Of a DNA stretch of 64,000 nt, positions 7,805-15,304 are shown piece by piece. The notes beneath the pieces were generated by a model, which was given only the letters and a program-made list of their open reading frames with translations, ran no database searches and was not told the origin of the DNA. Source of the DNA: a virus; the IMG/VR virus record IMGVR_UViG_3300032242_002717, positions 1 to 64,000 of that record. One strand, 5' to 3'. Position 1 is the first letter of the stretch; every line of letters begins with the position of its first letter. Position numbers and translations under genes: made by a program.

Positions 7805-8242
7805 ATGTCACAAGATGAGCAAGTCGCAATAATAAAATGTTTTGAGTGTGGACACAACAAAGACATTCAGCATCATCACGTTGTGCCAAAATCGAGGGGA
7901 GGCAAAACAACTTTACCTCTTTGCTCTTCCTGCCATAGCCTTGTCCACAACAAAAAAATGACGAGCGTTTCTTTCTTAACTAAGCAAGCCTTGGGACTGA
8001 GGAAAGCGAACCGTCAAAGAGCAGGCCAAATTCCTTTTGGTTATCGGTTGAGTGAAGACAGAAAAACGCTGATTCCAGATCATGCAATGAGTCAACCGAT
8101 TGAGAGTGTTCGAGCTTTGCGAGAAAGCGGACATACGATCCGCAAGATCGTTGAGATAATGAACGCATCTCAGGGCTTGTCTGCCGAACCTCGAAAATGG
8201 CACATTTCAACCGTGCAAAAAGCCATAGCGTTTTACTCCTAA
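7805..8242 (+). CDS. HNH endonuclease fused to a recombinase-type helical domain
   Basis: Residues 15-60 carry an HNH fold: CFEC, HHHVVPKSRGG, CSSCH and a final His. Residues about 70-145 match the Recombinase domain that follows the catalytic part of large serine recombinases: IPFGYRLSEDRKTLIPD, then a helix-turn-helix-like region and WHISTVQKAI. No serine-recombinase catalytic domain is present. The fusion suggests a DNA nickase or homing-type nuclease that borrows a recombinase DNA-binding module. GAGG is upstream of 7805; the frame is open from 7790. Confidence 0.7.
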   Translation: MSQDEQVAIIKCFECGHNKDIQHHHVVPKSRGGKTTLPLCSSCHSLVHNKKMTSVSFLTKQALGLRKANRQRAGQIPFGYRLSEDRKTLIPDHAMSQPIESVRALRESGHTIRKIVEIMNASQGLSAEPRKWHISTVQKAIAFYS

Positions 8243-8287
8243 AATCATTTCGTTTGAATGTGACAATAGGCGGAGGAGCGAAACATT

Positions 8288-8800
8288 ATTACTTTCGACT
8301 TAGTGATGTCTTGGGGGCCTTGCTACCATTCAGAGAGAATACAAAGAATATTTGGAAACAGGAAGTCGTTCGAGGTCCACGAACTTTTTGATATCGCAAT
8401 CCCCGCACATGATCGTCTTTGGGTTCTCTTGAGAGAAGAATGCGTCGAGCCAAACATACTGCATGAATTTGCTTGCATTGTCGCAGAAATGTCGCTCAAC
8501 GCCTGGAATAATCCAGATCCAAGAGGTTCGCTTGCCTTGGATAGCAAGAAAAAATGGATGGCTGGTGAAATCGACACTGTGAAATTGGTGTCGGATTGCA
8601 GTTCTGTATGGGATTACGCAAGACACTACGGGTCAAACGCAGCGTGGGCGGCAGCGTGGGCGACAGAATTTAACCCTCAGTCCTGTTCTAGGAACGTAAG
8701 CCAATACGGCTTCTCTTATCCGAACACAAGACCACAGGACCAGATAGAGATTTTGCGAAAACTTCTTGATAATCAGAAGCTTGGCATGGCCGATGGTTGA
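8288..8800 (+). CDS. Hypothetical phage protein, possible ATT start
   Basis: The frame encodes CYHSERIQRIFG, then FEVHELFDIAIPAHDRLWVLLREE and HEFACIVAE, a pattern I have a general impression of in phage early regions. The first ATG is at 8306, 29 bases from the only good ribosome binding site (GGAGGAG, 8271-8277). An ATT at 8288 is well spaced from that site. The start is therefore uncertain, and 8303 (GTG) or 8306 remain possible. The C-terminal half is Ala/Trp-rich. Function unknown. Confidence 0.6.
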   Translation: MTFDLVMSWGPCYHSERIQRIFGNRKSFEVHELFDIAIPAHDRLWVLLREECVEPNILHEFACIVAEMSLNAWNNPDPRGSLALDSKKKWMAGEIDTVKLVSDCSSVWDYARHYGSNAAWAAAWATEFNPQSCSRNVSQYGFSYPNTRPQDQIEILRKLLDNQKLGMADG

Positions 8801-9022
8801 CATATAATTTGAGGGAATTGTCCATTTTTTGGATTAAATTTTTTTATAGCAAGATAACAGCAAGACAAATGAGAAGCATGGCAATAAATATCTTGATTGA
8901 AATGAACATTATGGTAACATTGAATTAAACCAAAGGGATTGATTTAGACTAGCTGGGAATCTTTATCCCGGAAAGCAATTTCCTGGATTTTTGAAATTCT
9001 CTCAAATTAAATTGAGGTTCAA

Positions 9023-9208
9023 ATGAGACAATTAAAAGCATCAAGGAAAGATCGGACGCAATCTCAGGTTTGCGCAATTGTTTTGCGATGGGTCACAAGA
9101 GAATCTGACAACGAAGCAAGAAGGAAACTTGAGGCAACCGTCCCCGACAACTGCAATCTTATGGAAGATTCATGGGACGGCACTGTGCATGGTATTTACA
9201 ATCATTAA
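9023..9208 (+). CDS. Hypothetical small basic protein (61 aa)
   Basis: The protein is basic at its N terminus and has no recognised domain. The upstream 8801-9022 interval has no gene; it contains a small GGGA-TCCC hairpin near 8961-8975, and TTGAGG precedes the ATG. It precedes the first sigma-like gene in the same direction. Confidence 0.45.
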   Translation: MRQLKASRKDRTQSQVCAIVLRWVTRESDNEARRKLEATVPDNCNLMEDSWDGTVHGIYNH

Positions 9209-9240
9209 CAAAGGCTAGCATCTTAGGAAATTGAAAGCAA

Positions 9241-10002
9241 ATGTCGAGAATTCCTATCAATAGCTACGACAAAGAAAGCGTAGAGTTAATTGTAAAGCAT
9301 AGGTCTGGCGATCCCAATGCATTTAACGACATTTGCGAGTTGCACTCAGGATTGATAGAGACGGTTATCAATTCTGAGATAGGAACGGAGACGCCGAAGT
9401 CTCACCACTGGCGAAAAGATTTAAGACAGGAGATCAGTCTGACTTTGTTTTTAGCTGTAAATCATGGAGGTTACGACCCTTCAGTTGGACCTTTTTCCTC
9501 ATATTTCTTTAAGTCTGCCAAAAGGCGAATCAAAAGATATAAAAACAAGTTTGGAAGCTTGATTAGCACGCCGCAAGATCGGAAAGCCGGTCGCTATAGC
9601 TCACAGGCGGACATGGTTAGAAGGATTGCCGTTTCAGTAGGAAACGCAGACGAACAGGGTGATCAATTTTATTTGACGCCCTACGAAGACACTGGAATTG
9701 CTGATTTAATCGAAAAAGAAGAGCAATCCTTACTAATGCCAATCCTTGACAAATGCTTAGATCTTCTGAATGAAAAACAGAAAGATATATTGATTTCTGT
9801 TTGCAGCGGAGAAAGTTACGCAAGCATTGGAAGGAAATATAAAATGTCAAGGGAAGCGGCTCAGCAAATGTACATGGTAAGCCTTAGAAGCATGCAAATT
9901 CGATTTCAAAGAGAAGGTTATGATTTGAAAGTGCTAGAAAACAGAAAATCTTCTTACAAGAGAGCTAGCCAGCAAATCAAAAGGCGTTCTTTAAGTGCGT
10001 AG
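9241..10002 (+). CDS. Sigma-70-like RNA polymerase factor (1 of 3)
   Basis: The 253-residue protein shows a region 2-like part (about residues 20-95: GDPNAFNDICELHSGLIE, DLRQEISLTLFLAVNHGGYDP, FSSYFFKSAKRRIKR). A region 4-like helix-turn-helix follows near 178-215 (LNEKQKDILISV, SYASIGRKYKMSREAAQQ). It probably redirects RNA polymerase to phage promoters. Two more paralogues are at 13170 and 49565. A strong bidirectional hairpin ends the gene. Confidence 0.7.
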   Translation: MSRIPINSYDKESVELIVKHRSGDPNAFNDICELHSGLIETVINSEIGTETPKSHHWRKDLRQEISLTLFLAVNHGGYDPSVGPFSSYFFKSAKRRIKRYKNKFGSLISTPQDRKAGRYSSQADMVRRIAVSVGNADEQGDQFYLTPYEDTGIADLIEKEEQSLLMPILDKCLDLLNEKQKDILISVCSGESYASIGRKYKMSREAAQQMYMVSLRSMQIRFQREGYDLKVLENRKSSYKRASQQIKRRSLSA

Positions 10003-10036
10003 CTTTACATGCAGGTTGTTACTTGCATGTAAAGCT
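10001..10036. terminator. Bidirectional hairpin between convergent genes
   Basis: AGCTTTACATGCA (10001-10013) and TGCATGTAAAGCT (10024-10036) form a perfect 13-bp stem. It overlaps the stop of the sigma-like gene and faces the convergent gene ending at 10050. There is no strong T tract, so termination may be partial. Confidence 0.65.
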
Positions 10037-10049
10037 AGTGGTAACGCTA

Positions 10050-10271
10050 TTATCCAATAACTCTGACAGAAGTAATCTTGCAGCCTGAATACTGAAATTC
10101 GATTACATGGAAGGCTTCGTCTACGGTGTATGCAGGTATATCAAGATCAAAAACGCGATCCCGATAAATAAAAATCACTTTGTAAAGTCGGAGCTTACTG
10201 ACTTGCGCGAAACTTGTTAGTCTTGGCTCTTCTTGGTGAATGACTATTGCGGGCTTTGCTTCGTACTGCAT
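10050..10271 (-). CDS. Hypothetical small protein (73 aa)
   Basis: The chosen start at 10271 has GGAG six bases upstream. The frame is open to 10340, but that extension overlaps a repeat array that looks like an operator. The protein is beta-rich (KVIFIYRDRVFDLDIPAYT). No family is recognised. Its promoter region holds three TTGCCA boxes at 11-bp spacing, like those next to the repressor gene. Confidence 0.5.
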   Translation of the reverse strand: MQYEAKPAIVIHQEEPRLTSFAQVSKLRLYKVIFIYRDRVFDLDIPAYTVDEAFHVIEFQYSGCKITSVRVIG

Positions 10272-10333
10272 CTCGGTCTCCAATCGCATTGGGGTCAGCA
10301 ATGTTCTTTCAAGGTAATAACAACACTTTGGTG

Positions 10334-10361
10334 TTGCCATTCCATTGCCATTGTATTGCCA
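10334..10361. promoter_or_regulatory. Helically phased TTGCCA operator-like array
   Basis: TTGCCA occurs at 10334, 10345 and 10356, exactly 11 bp apart. The array is upstream of the minus-strand gene starting at 10271. The same motif and spacing occur between the divergent regulators at 58246-58273, which suggests one regulator binds both. Confidence 0.55.
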
Positions 10362-10458
10362 GTTAGTGAATGGTCAACAGGTCTTACATTTCCAGCAGTA
10401 CGCCATTCATAAGTTTTGGCAATAAGCCAAAAAAAGCCTTAGATAGTTGCAAATTTCC

Positions 10459-10701
10459 TTATTTCATCTTTGATCCATCGGGCCAAACAAAATTGGGTAT
10501 TGGCATCCAGGCTACGAACTCCTTATAGTACTCAAGAGAATTCCATCCTCTTCTGGAGAATTCGGTTCCTCCCCAGAACCAAATATAAGTGGTGACGCAC
10601 AACGACAAATCGTTGAACTTCACAATTGCTATAACCTCAACCATCTGGCCTGGCTCGCAGTCCGGCTCTTCGCTTGGCCTTCTCCAGCAATTGTCGCTCA
10701 T
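10459..10701 (-). CDS. DUF551-like small protein (80 aa)
   Basis: The protein contains CWRRPSEEPDCEPGQMVEV near the start and a late WMPIPNF, the ordered hallmarks of DUF551 proteins (a W-x-x-P...P-x-x-G start and a final WMPLP-like motif). It is related in type to the C-terminal half of the gene at 6153-6623. Its ATG overlaps the TGA of a tiny membrane-protein gene. Function unknown. Confidence 0.6.
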   Translation of the reverse strand: MSDNCWRRPSEEPDCEPGQMVEVIAIVKFNDLSLCVTTYIWFWGGTEFSRRGWNSLEYYKEFVAWMPIPNFVWPDGSKMK

Positions 10702-10805
10702 TGGCTATCCTCTATCCAAGAGATGATTGTGCCTAAAATAAGGACAATCAATATAAAAAAGACTACAACCGAAATAGAAAAAATCGCACCAGATATTACC
10801 TGCAT
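10698..10805 (-). CDS. Tiny single-span membrane protein (35 aa)
   Basis: On the minus strand an ATG at 10805 opens a 35-codon frame whose residues 9-28 are almost purely Val, Ile, Leu and Phe, a clear membrane helix. A short WIEDSQ tail follows. The TGA overlaps the ATG of the DUF551-like gene (ATGA), which supports coupled translation. Only a weak GGTGG site is upstream. It could be a small regulator or a lysis accessory protein; no family is recognised. Confidence 0.45.
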   Translation of the reverse strand: MQVISGAIFSISVVVFFILIVLILGTIISWIEDSQ

Positions 10806-10908
10806 TCAAGGCCACCAGTCTGCTAAAGTTCGATTGCTTGCGAATTGGCTTTGCCTTATAATTATAGGAACAAAAGACGTTTTCAGCACGCATTTAAGAA
10901 GGAATAAA

Positions 10909-11319
10909 ATGATTGTCTATGAGCTTTCTCTTCCTTTTCAGTTTTTCATTGAACGAGACAATAAAGGAACTCAATGCTTTCCGACTTACGTCCTTTATTA
11001 CCCAACACTCACAGAAGCCTACTCGGCGGCAAAAGGGCTAGCTAAGTCACATGGGCACGACTCAAAGCCCGATGAAGACGGTTTTTTTACATTCGTCATC
11101 TCAAAGATTGTCACCAAAGACATCTCAAAGACCGTGCTGTGCGCCTTAATGACTGAGGCCGTTTCAGGTTTCGCAACCTCTGGTTTTGGAGTGTCTCAAG
11201 TTTTCTCAAAAGAAATAATCGATAAGGTGTGTGTAAAATCTTCTGATTTTACCGGAAATACAAAGGTGTTTGATTTTAATGAAGAGCAGCCTCAAGAAGA
11301 AGTTTCATCTTCCGGGTGA
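10909..11319 (+). CDS. Hypothetical protein (136 aa)
   Basis: The start at 10909 has AAGGA five bases upstream. The frame is open further upstream, but there it overlaps the divergent tiny membrane gene. The first half is beta-strand rich (YELSLPFQFFIERDNKG). A helix TEAYSAAKGLAKSHG follows, and the C-terminal end is acidic. No family is recognised. It begins a new rightward operon. Confidence 0.5.
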   Translation: MIVYELSLPFQFFIERDNKGTQCFPTYVLYYPTLTEAYSAAKGLAKSHGHDSKPDEDGFFTFVISKIVTKDISKTVLCALMTEAVSGFATSGFGVSQVFSKEIIDKVCVKSSDFTGNTKVFDFNEEQPQEEVSSSG

Positions 11320-11406
11320 TGGTTCATGTCATTGGCTTTTGCGTTTGAATGGAATCGCATTTTAGATTACCAAGCTTGAGTTCCCGAACAATGAAGAGAA
11401 GTGGCA

Positions 11407-11718
11407 ATGACCGAGCGTGTTGAAACTCTCGTATCTTCAAAAGATTACATAAAACTTGAAAACGAGAACATCAAGCTTAAGGATGAGATCCTCGCACTTC
11501 GCCAACGTGCTAAGTATGTGGAGGCTGCAATAGACTCGTACGCTCGCTCATGCGGGTGGAACAACCACTGTGAATACTGGGTCGGTTCCAACGGCTTTAT
11601 AAAAGTTCAAATTAGGCTAAACACTTTTTATGTGTTTCAGCCAGAGATTGGGCAAGCCGTAATTGCGATTAGGTCTGGAAAATCTGTTGAAAATCAGGGG
11701 CCAAGTGATGTCCAGTAA
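11407..11718 (+). CDS. Cassette-family protein, paralogue of 6623-6919
   Basis: The 103-residue protein has a coiled coil ending in ALRQRAKYVEAAIDSYARSCGWNNHCEYWV, then FQPEIGQAVIAIR. This is the same architecture and clear similarity as the gene at 6623, but without its Cys head. It ends differently (no ADAAEE tail) and overlaps the next start. Function unknown. Confidence 0.65.
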   Translation: MTERVETLVSSKDYIKLENENIKLKDEILALRQRAKYVEAAIDSYARSCGWNNHCEYWVGSNGFIKVQIRLNTFYVFQPEIGQAVIAIRSGKSVENQGPSDVQ

Positions 11719-12034
11719 TAAATACTGCTTGAAATGTCGTAGTCGGCATTTTTTTCCGTCCATCGGTCCTGCTGTTTGCGGTATGACAGATGAGGTTTCT
11801 CCAGCAATATCCAGGTTAGAGTCCGATTTGTTGGACTCGCTAACGAAAATCAAGCGTCTCGAACTTGAAAACAAAGCACTCAACCAGCGTTTGGAGCGTT
11901 ACGAATCAGCATTATGGTCCGTTTCCGTTTCCGTGAGCATGTTGGGCCAACTGAAGGACACTGATAGCGTGTGGTATAAGGTTTTGCAGACATTAAATTC
12001 AAACGTCGTCGATGCGGAAGAGGTTCAGGCATGA
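11708..12034 (+). CDS. Cassette-family protein (108 aa)
   Basis: The protein has a CLKC head, a long coiled coil (LESDLLDSLTKIKRLELENKALNQRLERYE), and a tail VVDAEEVQA that is a worn form of the family ADAAEE ending. It overlaps both neighbours (ATGA-type junctions), so the genes are co-translated. Function unknown. Confidence 0.6.
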   Translation: MSSNKYCLKCRSRHFFPSIGPAVCGMTDEVSPAISRLESDLLDSLTKIKRLELENKALNQRLERYESALWSVSVSVSMLGQLKDTDSVWYKVLQTLNSNVVDAEEVQA

Positions 12035-12342
12035 GCATGGAAACGCTTAGTAAGCTTTGTAAGCTTTATCTTGAATTGTCAAAAGTTGTCTCGCCGACAA
12101 CCGAAAAAGAAATTGTGTTAAGCGCGGAAATTAACGTGCTTCGTCATCAGGTGTTGGAGTTGCAAATTCAAAACCGTAAACTGAGGGACGCATGGCCCGC
12201 AGACGATTTTCGAAAAAATGCCATTTGCAAAACAATTGCGGGCAGGTTCTTTTCATGGAACGATGGTTGCAAGTTGTATGATACGCGAGATGAAGCTATT
12301 GATGCGGCGGCAGGCATTTCTTGTGACAAAGAGGATGAATAA
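12031..12342 (+). CDS. Cassette-family protein sharing the LRDAWP module
   Basis: The 103-residue protein has a coiled coil (EINVLRHQVLELQIQNRK) followed by LRDAWPADD, RFFSWNDGCKLYDTRDEAIDAAAGI. The second part matches residues in the gene at 5238-5780. This shows the module was copied between the two ends of the accessory region. Function unknown. Confidence 0.6.
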   Translation: MSMETLSKLCKLYLELSKVVSPTTEKEIVLSAEINVLRHQVLELQIQNRKLRDAWPADDFRKNAICKTIAGRFFSWNDGCKLYDTRDEAIDAAAGISCDKEDE

Positions 12343-12348
12343 CGTCAA

Positions 12349-13167
12349 ATGAAAGACAAAATCAAGGTAGTCACTGAGCCTCAAGTTTTTTTGATTGGAG
12401 ACCAGTCGATTGACCATGTAGAGTTAGACAGGTTTTTCGAGGGTGTAATGGCCGGGGAGATGTTCCCGCTAACAGGAATGAGTGAAAGCGAGGTTATCGT
12501 TGAGTTAGCAGGACGACTTTGCTATATGTCGTTCAAGAAACCCAGACCTGGAGGAAACAAGGCATACCTGAAACACATCCTTGAAGTCGGCCATGGATCA
12601 GTTCTTGAACATGCTGTCTATAGCATGATAATCACTGGAGTAAGCAGATCTCTTACTCACGAATTCATCCGACATCGAGCAGGATTTGGCTATTCTGAGC
12701 TTTCGCAACGCTATGTAAACATGGAAGACGTTTCGTTCGTAGTTCCACCGGCTTTGTTTCCTGCTTTCGGCTCTTTTCCATTGAGCGAACAAAAGTCAAT
12801 GGACAATTTTAGGAAAGCCAGAAAAGATTGGGAAAAGTCTTGCATTGAATCGCTAAACGCCTACTCTTCTATTGTGAATCTGTTGACATCGTCGTCGAAC
12901 GATGATGCCTCCACCATGAAAAACAAGCGTATTAGAGAAGCAGCAAGATCAGTATTGCCAAACTGCACTGAAACCAAAATTTTTGTTACGGGGAACGCAC
13001 GAGCGTGGAGGCATTTTATTGAGCTTCGCGCAGACGTTAATGCAGACGTAGAAATCCAAAGATTGGCAATTTTGATTTGCAGGACTCTTGCAGAACATAG
13101 CCCTCACATGTTTGAAGACATTGAGATTGAAAAAGATGGCGTAAAAAGCATAAACAAGAAAGTGTAA
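12349..13167 (+). CDS. thyX: Flavin-dependent thymidylate synthase
   Basis: ThyX makes dTMP from dUMP using FAD, NADPH and methylene-tetrahydrofolate. The 272-residue protein carries the signature RHRAGFGYSELSQRY (about residues 104-118), matching RHRxxxxxxS. It also has LEVGHGSVLEHAVYSMIITGVSR before it and the late NARAWRHFIELR, which binds nucleotide. The length fits the family. It supplies thymidine nucleotides during phage DNA synthesis. It lies just before a sigma-like gene, with three bases between them. Confidence 0.93.
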   Translation: MKDKIKVVTEPQVFLIGDQSIDHVELDRFFEGVMAGEMFPLTGMSESEVIVELAGRLCYMSFKKPRPGGNKAYLKHILEVGHGSVLEHAVYSMIITGVSRSLTHEFIRHRAGFGYSELSQRYVNMEDVSFVVPPALFPAFGSFPLSEQKSMDNFRKARKDWEKSCIESLNAYSSIVNLLTSSSNDDASTMKNKRIREAARSVLPNCTETKIFVTGNARAWRHFIELRADVNADVEIQRLAILICRTLAEHSPHMFEDIEIEKDGVKSINKKV

Positions 13168-13169
13168 AA

Positions 13170-13862
13170 ATGTCAAAAGTCAGTTTGACTAGAGATGAAA
13201 TAATCAAACTTATCGATTTACATAAAAACAATGACAAATCTGCAATTCAAGAAATTGTCGATTGCAACATGGGTTTAATTAGAAAGATAGCATCAAATTA
13301 CGCTTGTCTTTTTAAAATTCTGCCAAGAGATCAGTTCTACGATGACCTTCTTCAAGAGGGGGTAATCGGCGTGATTGAGGCGGCTGAAAGATTTGACTCA
13401 GGCAAAGGCACAACATTTTCTACCTACGCATACAAGCTAATAAGAGGTCGAATTGCGAGTCACTGCATGCAAACTTGCGGACAAATGTCTTTGCCTTTTA
13501 CGACGATAAAGAAAGCTGTGCAATCTCATCATGGAAAAGCAGTCGTGGACAACATGAGGTCAAGCGTTCGCATATTTCCTGGAACTGAACTTGGAATATG
13601 TTTTGAAGAAAGCATGGCACTTGAAGAAAAAGACGAGCTAAATTGGATGGAAAATAAGGTTTCTCAAGTGGTTGGCAATATGAGTAGAAGAGATAGGGAG
13701 GTCATGTCGATGAGACTTGGACTCAATGGAAATCAATCCATGAGTCCACTGGAAATCAGCAGGAAAACAGGGGTTAATTATGGTCTTTCGAAAATGATTG
13801 TTAGTAAAGAGTTGAGACGAATGAAAATGCTTTTCAAGGGATGCGTGCAATCATGGACATAG
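13170..13862 (+). CDS. Sigma-70-like RNA polymerase factor (2 of 3)
   Basis: This 230-residue protein is the clearest sigma of the three. Region 2 is seen at about residues 20-90: NMGLIRKIASNYA, DDLLQEGVIGVIEAAERFD, GTTFSTYAYKLIRGRI. A region 4-like end has NMSRRDREVMSMRLGL and LEISRKTGVNYGLSKMIVSKELRRM. It probably directs RNA polymerase to phage promoters at some stage of infection. It follows thyX closely and overlaps the next small gene. Confidence 0.8.
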   Translation: MSKVSLTRDEIIKLIDLHKNNDKSAIQEIVDCNMGLIRKIASNYACLFKILPRDQFYDDLLQEGVIGVIEAAERFDSGKGTTFSTYAYKLIRGRIASHCMQTCGQMSLPFTTIKKAVQSHHGKAVVDNMRSSVRIFPGTELGICFEESMALEEKDELNWMENKVSQVVGNMSRRDREVMSMRLGLNGNQSMSPLEISRKTGVNYGLSKMIVSKELRRMKMLFKGCVQSWT

Positions 13863-14023
13863 AGAAAGCAATAGAAAACCTAAAGAATCTTGGCTTCGCC
13901 ATGTCAGCAAGTGGCGACAAAGAGTATGCAGATTCCGTCTTCGCCGTATTGAGAGAACTTTACAATTTGAGGACGGCCCTTGTCATAAACAGGAATTCGA
14001 AAGAAATAGCTGAGCTTAATTGA
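13853..14023 (+). CDS. Hypothetical small helical protein (56 aa)
   Basis: The protein is predicted all-helical (IEKAIENLKNLGFAMSA, YADSVFAVLRELYNL). It overlaps the end of the sigma-like gene by ten bases. An alternative in-frame ATG at 13841 has AAGGG directly before it. No family is recognised. Confidence 0.45.
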   Translation: MDIEKAIENLKNLGFAMSASGDKEYADSVFAVLRELYNLRTALVINRNSKEIAELN

Positions 14024-14050
14024 TCTCTTGATGCAAAGGGCAAAAAACCG

Positions 14051-14245
14051 ATGGAAAAACACAGGTCCGCTTACGTCATGAAATTAAATGGCAATCCTTT
14101 AATTTCAAAAGCAAGGAATTCCATTGAGAAATGTTGGGAACATCATTTGGAAGTGCTTGGAGTAAGCATGGAAATCGCCAAAGCGAGAGGGTGGCAGGCA
14201 GCAAAGATGTCTTGGTATCTAGATGAAAGCGAGCCAGTCAATTAA
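14051..14245 (+). CDS. Hypothetical small protein (64 aa)
   Basis: A mixed helical protein with basic N-terminal half and acidic end (YLDESEPVN). No domain is recognised. Its end overlaps the start of the next gene by 23 bases. Confidence 0.4.
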   Translation: MEKHRSAYVMKLNGNPLISKARNSIEKCWEHHLEVLGVSMEIAKARGWQAAKMSWYLDESEPVN

Positions 14246-14492
14246 GCTTAAAATACAAAAGCCGAAGTCTGAAATTTTGCGAAATATTGACGATTGCTGC
14301 TTGGACTTTTTGATCAAAGTCGAATCTATTGACCATCCATTAAAACCAAGCGTGGACGCAATAAAAGGATTGCTTTGGAGCCATCTCAGGATGAAGCTTT
14401 TCATAGAAAGGATTTATTGCGACGGATTTCTTTATGGGGACAACGCAGAAAGAGCCAAGAAAATACTGTCTGACCTTGGAGAAAAAGTCTAG
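14223..14492 (+). CDS. Hypothetical small protein (89 aa)
   Basis: The protein has a Lys-rich start and a helical body (CCLDFLIKVESIDHPLKPSVDAIKGLLWSH). No family is recognised. It is the last of a run of short coupled genes after the second sigma factor. Confidence 0.45.
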   Translation: MKASQSIKLKIQKPKSEILRNIDDCCLDFLIKVESIDHPLKPSVDAIKGLLWSHLRMKLFIERIYCDGFLYGDNAERAKKILSDLGEKV

Positions 14493-14536
14493 CATTATAA
14501 AGCTTCATGCTGATAATATTGCAATATCTCTGTTTT

Positions 14537-14559
14537 GTTGCTATCATTATGATAGCAAC
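14537..14559. promoter_or_regulatory. 23-bp perfect palindrome in a leader
   Basis: GTTGCTATCAT (14537-14547) and ATGATAGCAAC (14549-14559) flank a single central T. The palindrome is 16 bases before the ATG at 14576 and just before its GGAG site. It may be an operator or a hairpin that limits translation. The GTTGC/GCAAC ends resemble the TTGCCA-type sites elsewhere. Confidence 0.6.
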
Positions 14560-14575
14560 TAATCGGAGAAGTCGC

Positions 14576-15103
14576 ATGAGTTCAGTTTCTGCTATTTCAT
14601 TGTTTTCTGGGCCAATACGGAAAGCATTTGAAAAGAAAATGGCAAGAAAAGATGCTGTCTTGCCTCCTGTTAAATATAAGCAAGGCGTTTTTAAATGGTT
14701 TGAACAAGACCCTATCATAGAAATCAACGAAAATTTTAACAATAGTCAAACAATTGTTAAACATTCGTTGGACACACAAGAAAAATCAGAGATATTGGCT
14801 CCATGGGAAGGCGAAAACCTTTTTGCCTGCAAGGATTACGTTGCAAGCATTATTCAGCCAGAGACTTGTGGACAGGATGATTTCATAAATAAAACCAAAA
14901 GAACATCACGTCGAAAATGGTCTATGCAAAGGCCGGACTGTGTAGGTTGGTGGAGGCGTAGGGATGTTGGAAGGAAAGGGTGGGGGCTGCTGGCCAAGAT
15001 GGAAATGCATAACGGAAAACTTGCCTGGATGAAATACAATACCTTGGTTTCGTATGTTGATGAAATCGAGGAAGGTAAGTTTTTTTGGCTTCCGTGGAAA
15101 TAA
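14576..15103 (+). CDS. Hypothetical basic protein (175 aa)
   Basis: The start at 14576 is supported by CGGAGAAG. The C-terminal third is rich in Trp, Arg and Lys (RKWSMQRPDCVGWWRRRDVGRKGWG) and may bind nucleic acid. No family is recognised. A separate leader palindrome suggests it is controlled apart from the genes before it. Confidence 0.5.
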   Translation: MSSVSAISLFSGPIRKAFEKKMARKDAVLPPVKYKQGVFKWFEQDPIIEINENFNNSQTIVKHSLDTQEKSEILAPWEGENLFACKDYVASIIQPETCGQDDFINKTKRTSRRKWSMQRPDCVGWWRRRDVGRKGWGLLAKMEMHNGKLAWMKYNTLVSYVDEIEEGKFFWLPWK

Positions 15104-15153
15104 ATTCCTTTGTGTTGTTGCCTTGTTATGGTTTTGTTGCTACTATGTTGTTG

Positions 15154-15295
15154 GTAGGCTCGATTGGCCTACTTGCGTATTTTCGATTTTCGATTCAAGC
15201 GGTCGCCATACGCCACGAAAAATAGACTAATAAATCTGCCAGCGAGCTATCACAAGGGCTTTTAAGGCAGAAAAGGTCTCCAATTGGAGACCTTT
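15154..15295 (+). terminator. Two hairpins ending the left accessory operon
   Basis: GTAGGC/GCCTAC (15154-15172) is a 6-bp stem with a 7-base loop. Further on, 15272-15295 is a perfect 24-bp palindrome with arms AAAGGTCTCC and GGAGACCTTT around AATT, followed by TTGGTTTT. The second is the better intrinsic terminator. Its stem is the same GGTCTCC sequence used at 5001 and elsewhere, with AATT in place of GCGC. Confidence 0.6.
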
Positions 15296-15304
15296 GGTTT
15301 TCAC

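Noticed and set aside
10705-10893. 62-codon minus-strand frame beside the tiny membrane gene
   Set aside because: It overlaps the 35-codon membrane frame in another phase. The membrane frame has the better features (hydrophobic helix and ATGA junction).
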